From Microbacterium halotolerans (lineage in GTDB: Bacteria > Actinomycetota > Actinomycetes > Actinomycetales > Microbacteriaceae), in contig NZ_KZ984051.1 of assembly GCF_003569805.1 (NCBI RefSeq), positions 1,563,953-1,627,952 of the forward strand: DNA of 64,000 nucleotides, in the 5' to 3' direction. Positions 63,145 through 64,000 of the stretch are shown here, piece by piece (position 1 is the first letter of the stretch; every line of letters starts with the position of its first letter). A program made the translations under genes and the position numbers. Under the pieces are notes generated by a model. It searched no databases. It had not been told where the DNA came from and worked only from the letters and a program-made list of their open reading frames with translations.

Positions 63145-64000
63145 ATGCTGAGTTTCATCGCTCGCCGCCTCGTCGGTGGCATCGTGCTGCTCGTCGTCGC
63201 GTCATCGCTGACCTTCCTGCTGATGAACGCGAACAGCAGCGGCATCGCGATCCGCATCCTCGGTGATCAGGCCACGACAGAGCAGATCGCCGCGAAGTCG
63301 GCCGAGCTCGGCCTCGACCAGCCGCTCGTCGTCCGGTTCGGCGAGTGGCTGCTGGCCGCCATCAGGGGTGACTTCGGCATCTCGTGGTTCACCAGCGAGA
63401 GCGTCTGGCACACCGTCACGTCGCGCCTGCCGGTCACACTCTCGCTCGTGGTCGGCACGGTCATCGTCACCGCCATCGTCTCGACGATCCTCGGAGTGAT
63501 CGCCGCGACTCGGCGAGGCGCGGTCGACCGCCTCGTGCAGGTGCTCTCGGTCCTGGGCGCCGCCGCCCCGAACTTCTGGGTCGGGCTCATGCTCGTGATC
63601 GTCTTCGCGCTCACGCTGCACTGGTTCCCGGCGACCGGATTCGTCTCCCCGCTGGATTCGTTCAGCGGATGGACCGCGTCGATCACACTGCCGATCATCG
63701 CGCTGGCGCTGGGCGCCATCGCCGCGGTGACGCAGCAGATCCGCAGCGCGTTCATCGAGGTCGAGGGACGGGACTATGTGCGCACTCTCCGCAGCCGCGG
63801 TCTCGGCGAGCGGAAAGTGCTGTTCGTGCACGTGCTGCGTGGTGCGGCCACGCCGGCTCTGACCGTGCTCGCACTGCAGTTCGTCGCACTCCTCGGCGGC
63901 GCCGTCGTGGTCGAGCGCGTGTTCGCACTTCCCGGCCTCGGCGAGACGATCGCCTCTGCGACGACGAACGGCGACATCCCCCTCGTGATGGGTGTCGTCG
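63145..64000 (+). CDS. ABC transporter permease, DppB type (3' end beyond window)
   Basis: The first 285 residues are seen. N-terminal MLSFIARRLVGGIVLLVVAS, periplasmic SAELGLDQPLVVRFGEWLLA, and the EAA loop GRDYVRTLRSRGLGERKVLF place it with DppB/OppB permeases. AGGAG precedes the ATG by 8 nt. It follows the binding protein by 15 bp. Confidence 0.9.
   Translation, partial: MLSFIARRLVGGIVLLVVASSLTFLLMNANSSGIAIRILGDQATTEQIAAKSAELGLDQPLVVRFGEWLLAAIRGDFGISWFTSESVWHTVTSRLPVTLSLVVGTVIVTAIVSTILGVIAATRRGAVDRLVQVLSVLGAAAPNFWVGLMLVIVFALTLHWFPATGFVSPLDSFSGWTASITLPIIALALGAIAAVTQQIRSAFIEVEGRDYVRTLRSRGLGERKVLFVHVLRGAATPALTVLALQFVALLGGAVVVERVFALPGLGETIASATTNGDIPLVMGVV

Overview
The window is 64 kb of high-GC actinobacterial chromosome. 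Gene content, GTG starts, tight ATGA gene overlaps and the protein families point to the Microbacteriaceae, most likely Microbacterium or a close relative (inferred from protein resemblance; no search was run). It is mostly conserved core chromosome with two transport and catabolic insertions. No prophage, CRISPR array, intact insertion sequence or replication origin was seen.

Layout. 1-1.4 kb: end of a secreted choice-of-anchor A protein and a dead IS5-type transposase. 1.4-18 kb: phosphohexomutase, purine nucleoside phosphorylase, LpdA-like flavoprotein, acyl-CoA carboxylase (biotin-carrying alpha subunit, carboxyltransferase, epsilon subunit), Maf, biotin ligase, PH-domain protein and PurK. 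This block has the same gene set as Mycobacterium tuberculosis Rv3276c-Rv3308, with an RNA methyltransferase and a three-gene signalling operon added. 17.4-18.1 kb: a decayed response regulator, a candidate small RNA and a palindromic repeat. 18.1-21.1 kb: PabC-like aminotransferase and an ArsR-SulP operon. 21.1-28.9 kb: one operon read leftward for an oligopeptide-type ABC transporter, a CocE/NonD hydrolase and a TetR regulator. 29.2-43.9 kb: phosphate region with pstSCAB, MutT1-like protein, polyphosphate kinase, GlnR-like regulator, nitrobindin, YgfZ, phosphoglycerate mutase, PhoU and SenX3-RegX3. 44-49 kb: CarD, fused IspDF, CysS and RlmB-like methyltransferase, as in Rv3579c-Rv3583c. 49-57.5 kb: DUF4032 protein, MsiK/UgpC-type ATPase, a cysteine-less DsbA-like membrane protein, tRNA-Thr(TGT), MsrB, DUF3263 protein, GroEL with two CIRCE sites, a WXG100 protein and thymidine kinase. 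57.6-64 kb: TetR/GH3 beta-glucosidase pair, a PadR regulator and the start of a second family-5 ABC transporter cut by the window edge.

How the genes work together. BirA charges the biotin carrier lysine of the carboxylase alpha subunit, whose carboxyltransferase and epsilon subunits lie next to it. The phosphate genes look like one regulon: direct repeats spaced 11 bp apart, resembling actinobacterial PHO boxes, sit upstream of pstS, between phoU and senX3, and more weakly upstream of ppk. The GH3, PadR and SBP/permease genes suggest regulated uptake and hydrolysis of oligosaccharides, though the transporter family also carries peptides.

The least ordinary signals are (1) a dispersed three-armed palindromic repeat, four copies of exactly 68 bp and one of 49 bp, always intergenic; (2) a candidate structured small RNA at 17.86 kb behind an ECF-type promoter; (3) a DsbA-fold protein whose CxxC has become SPES; and (4) a sensor-kinase operon with a third, kinase-like membrane protein.
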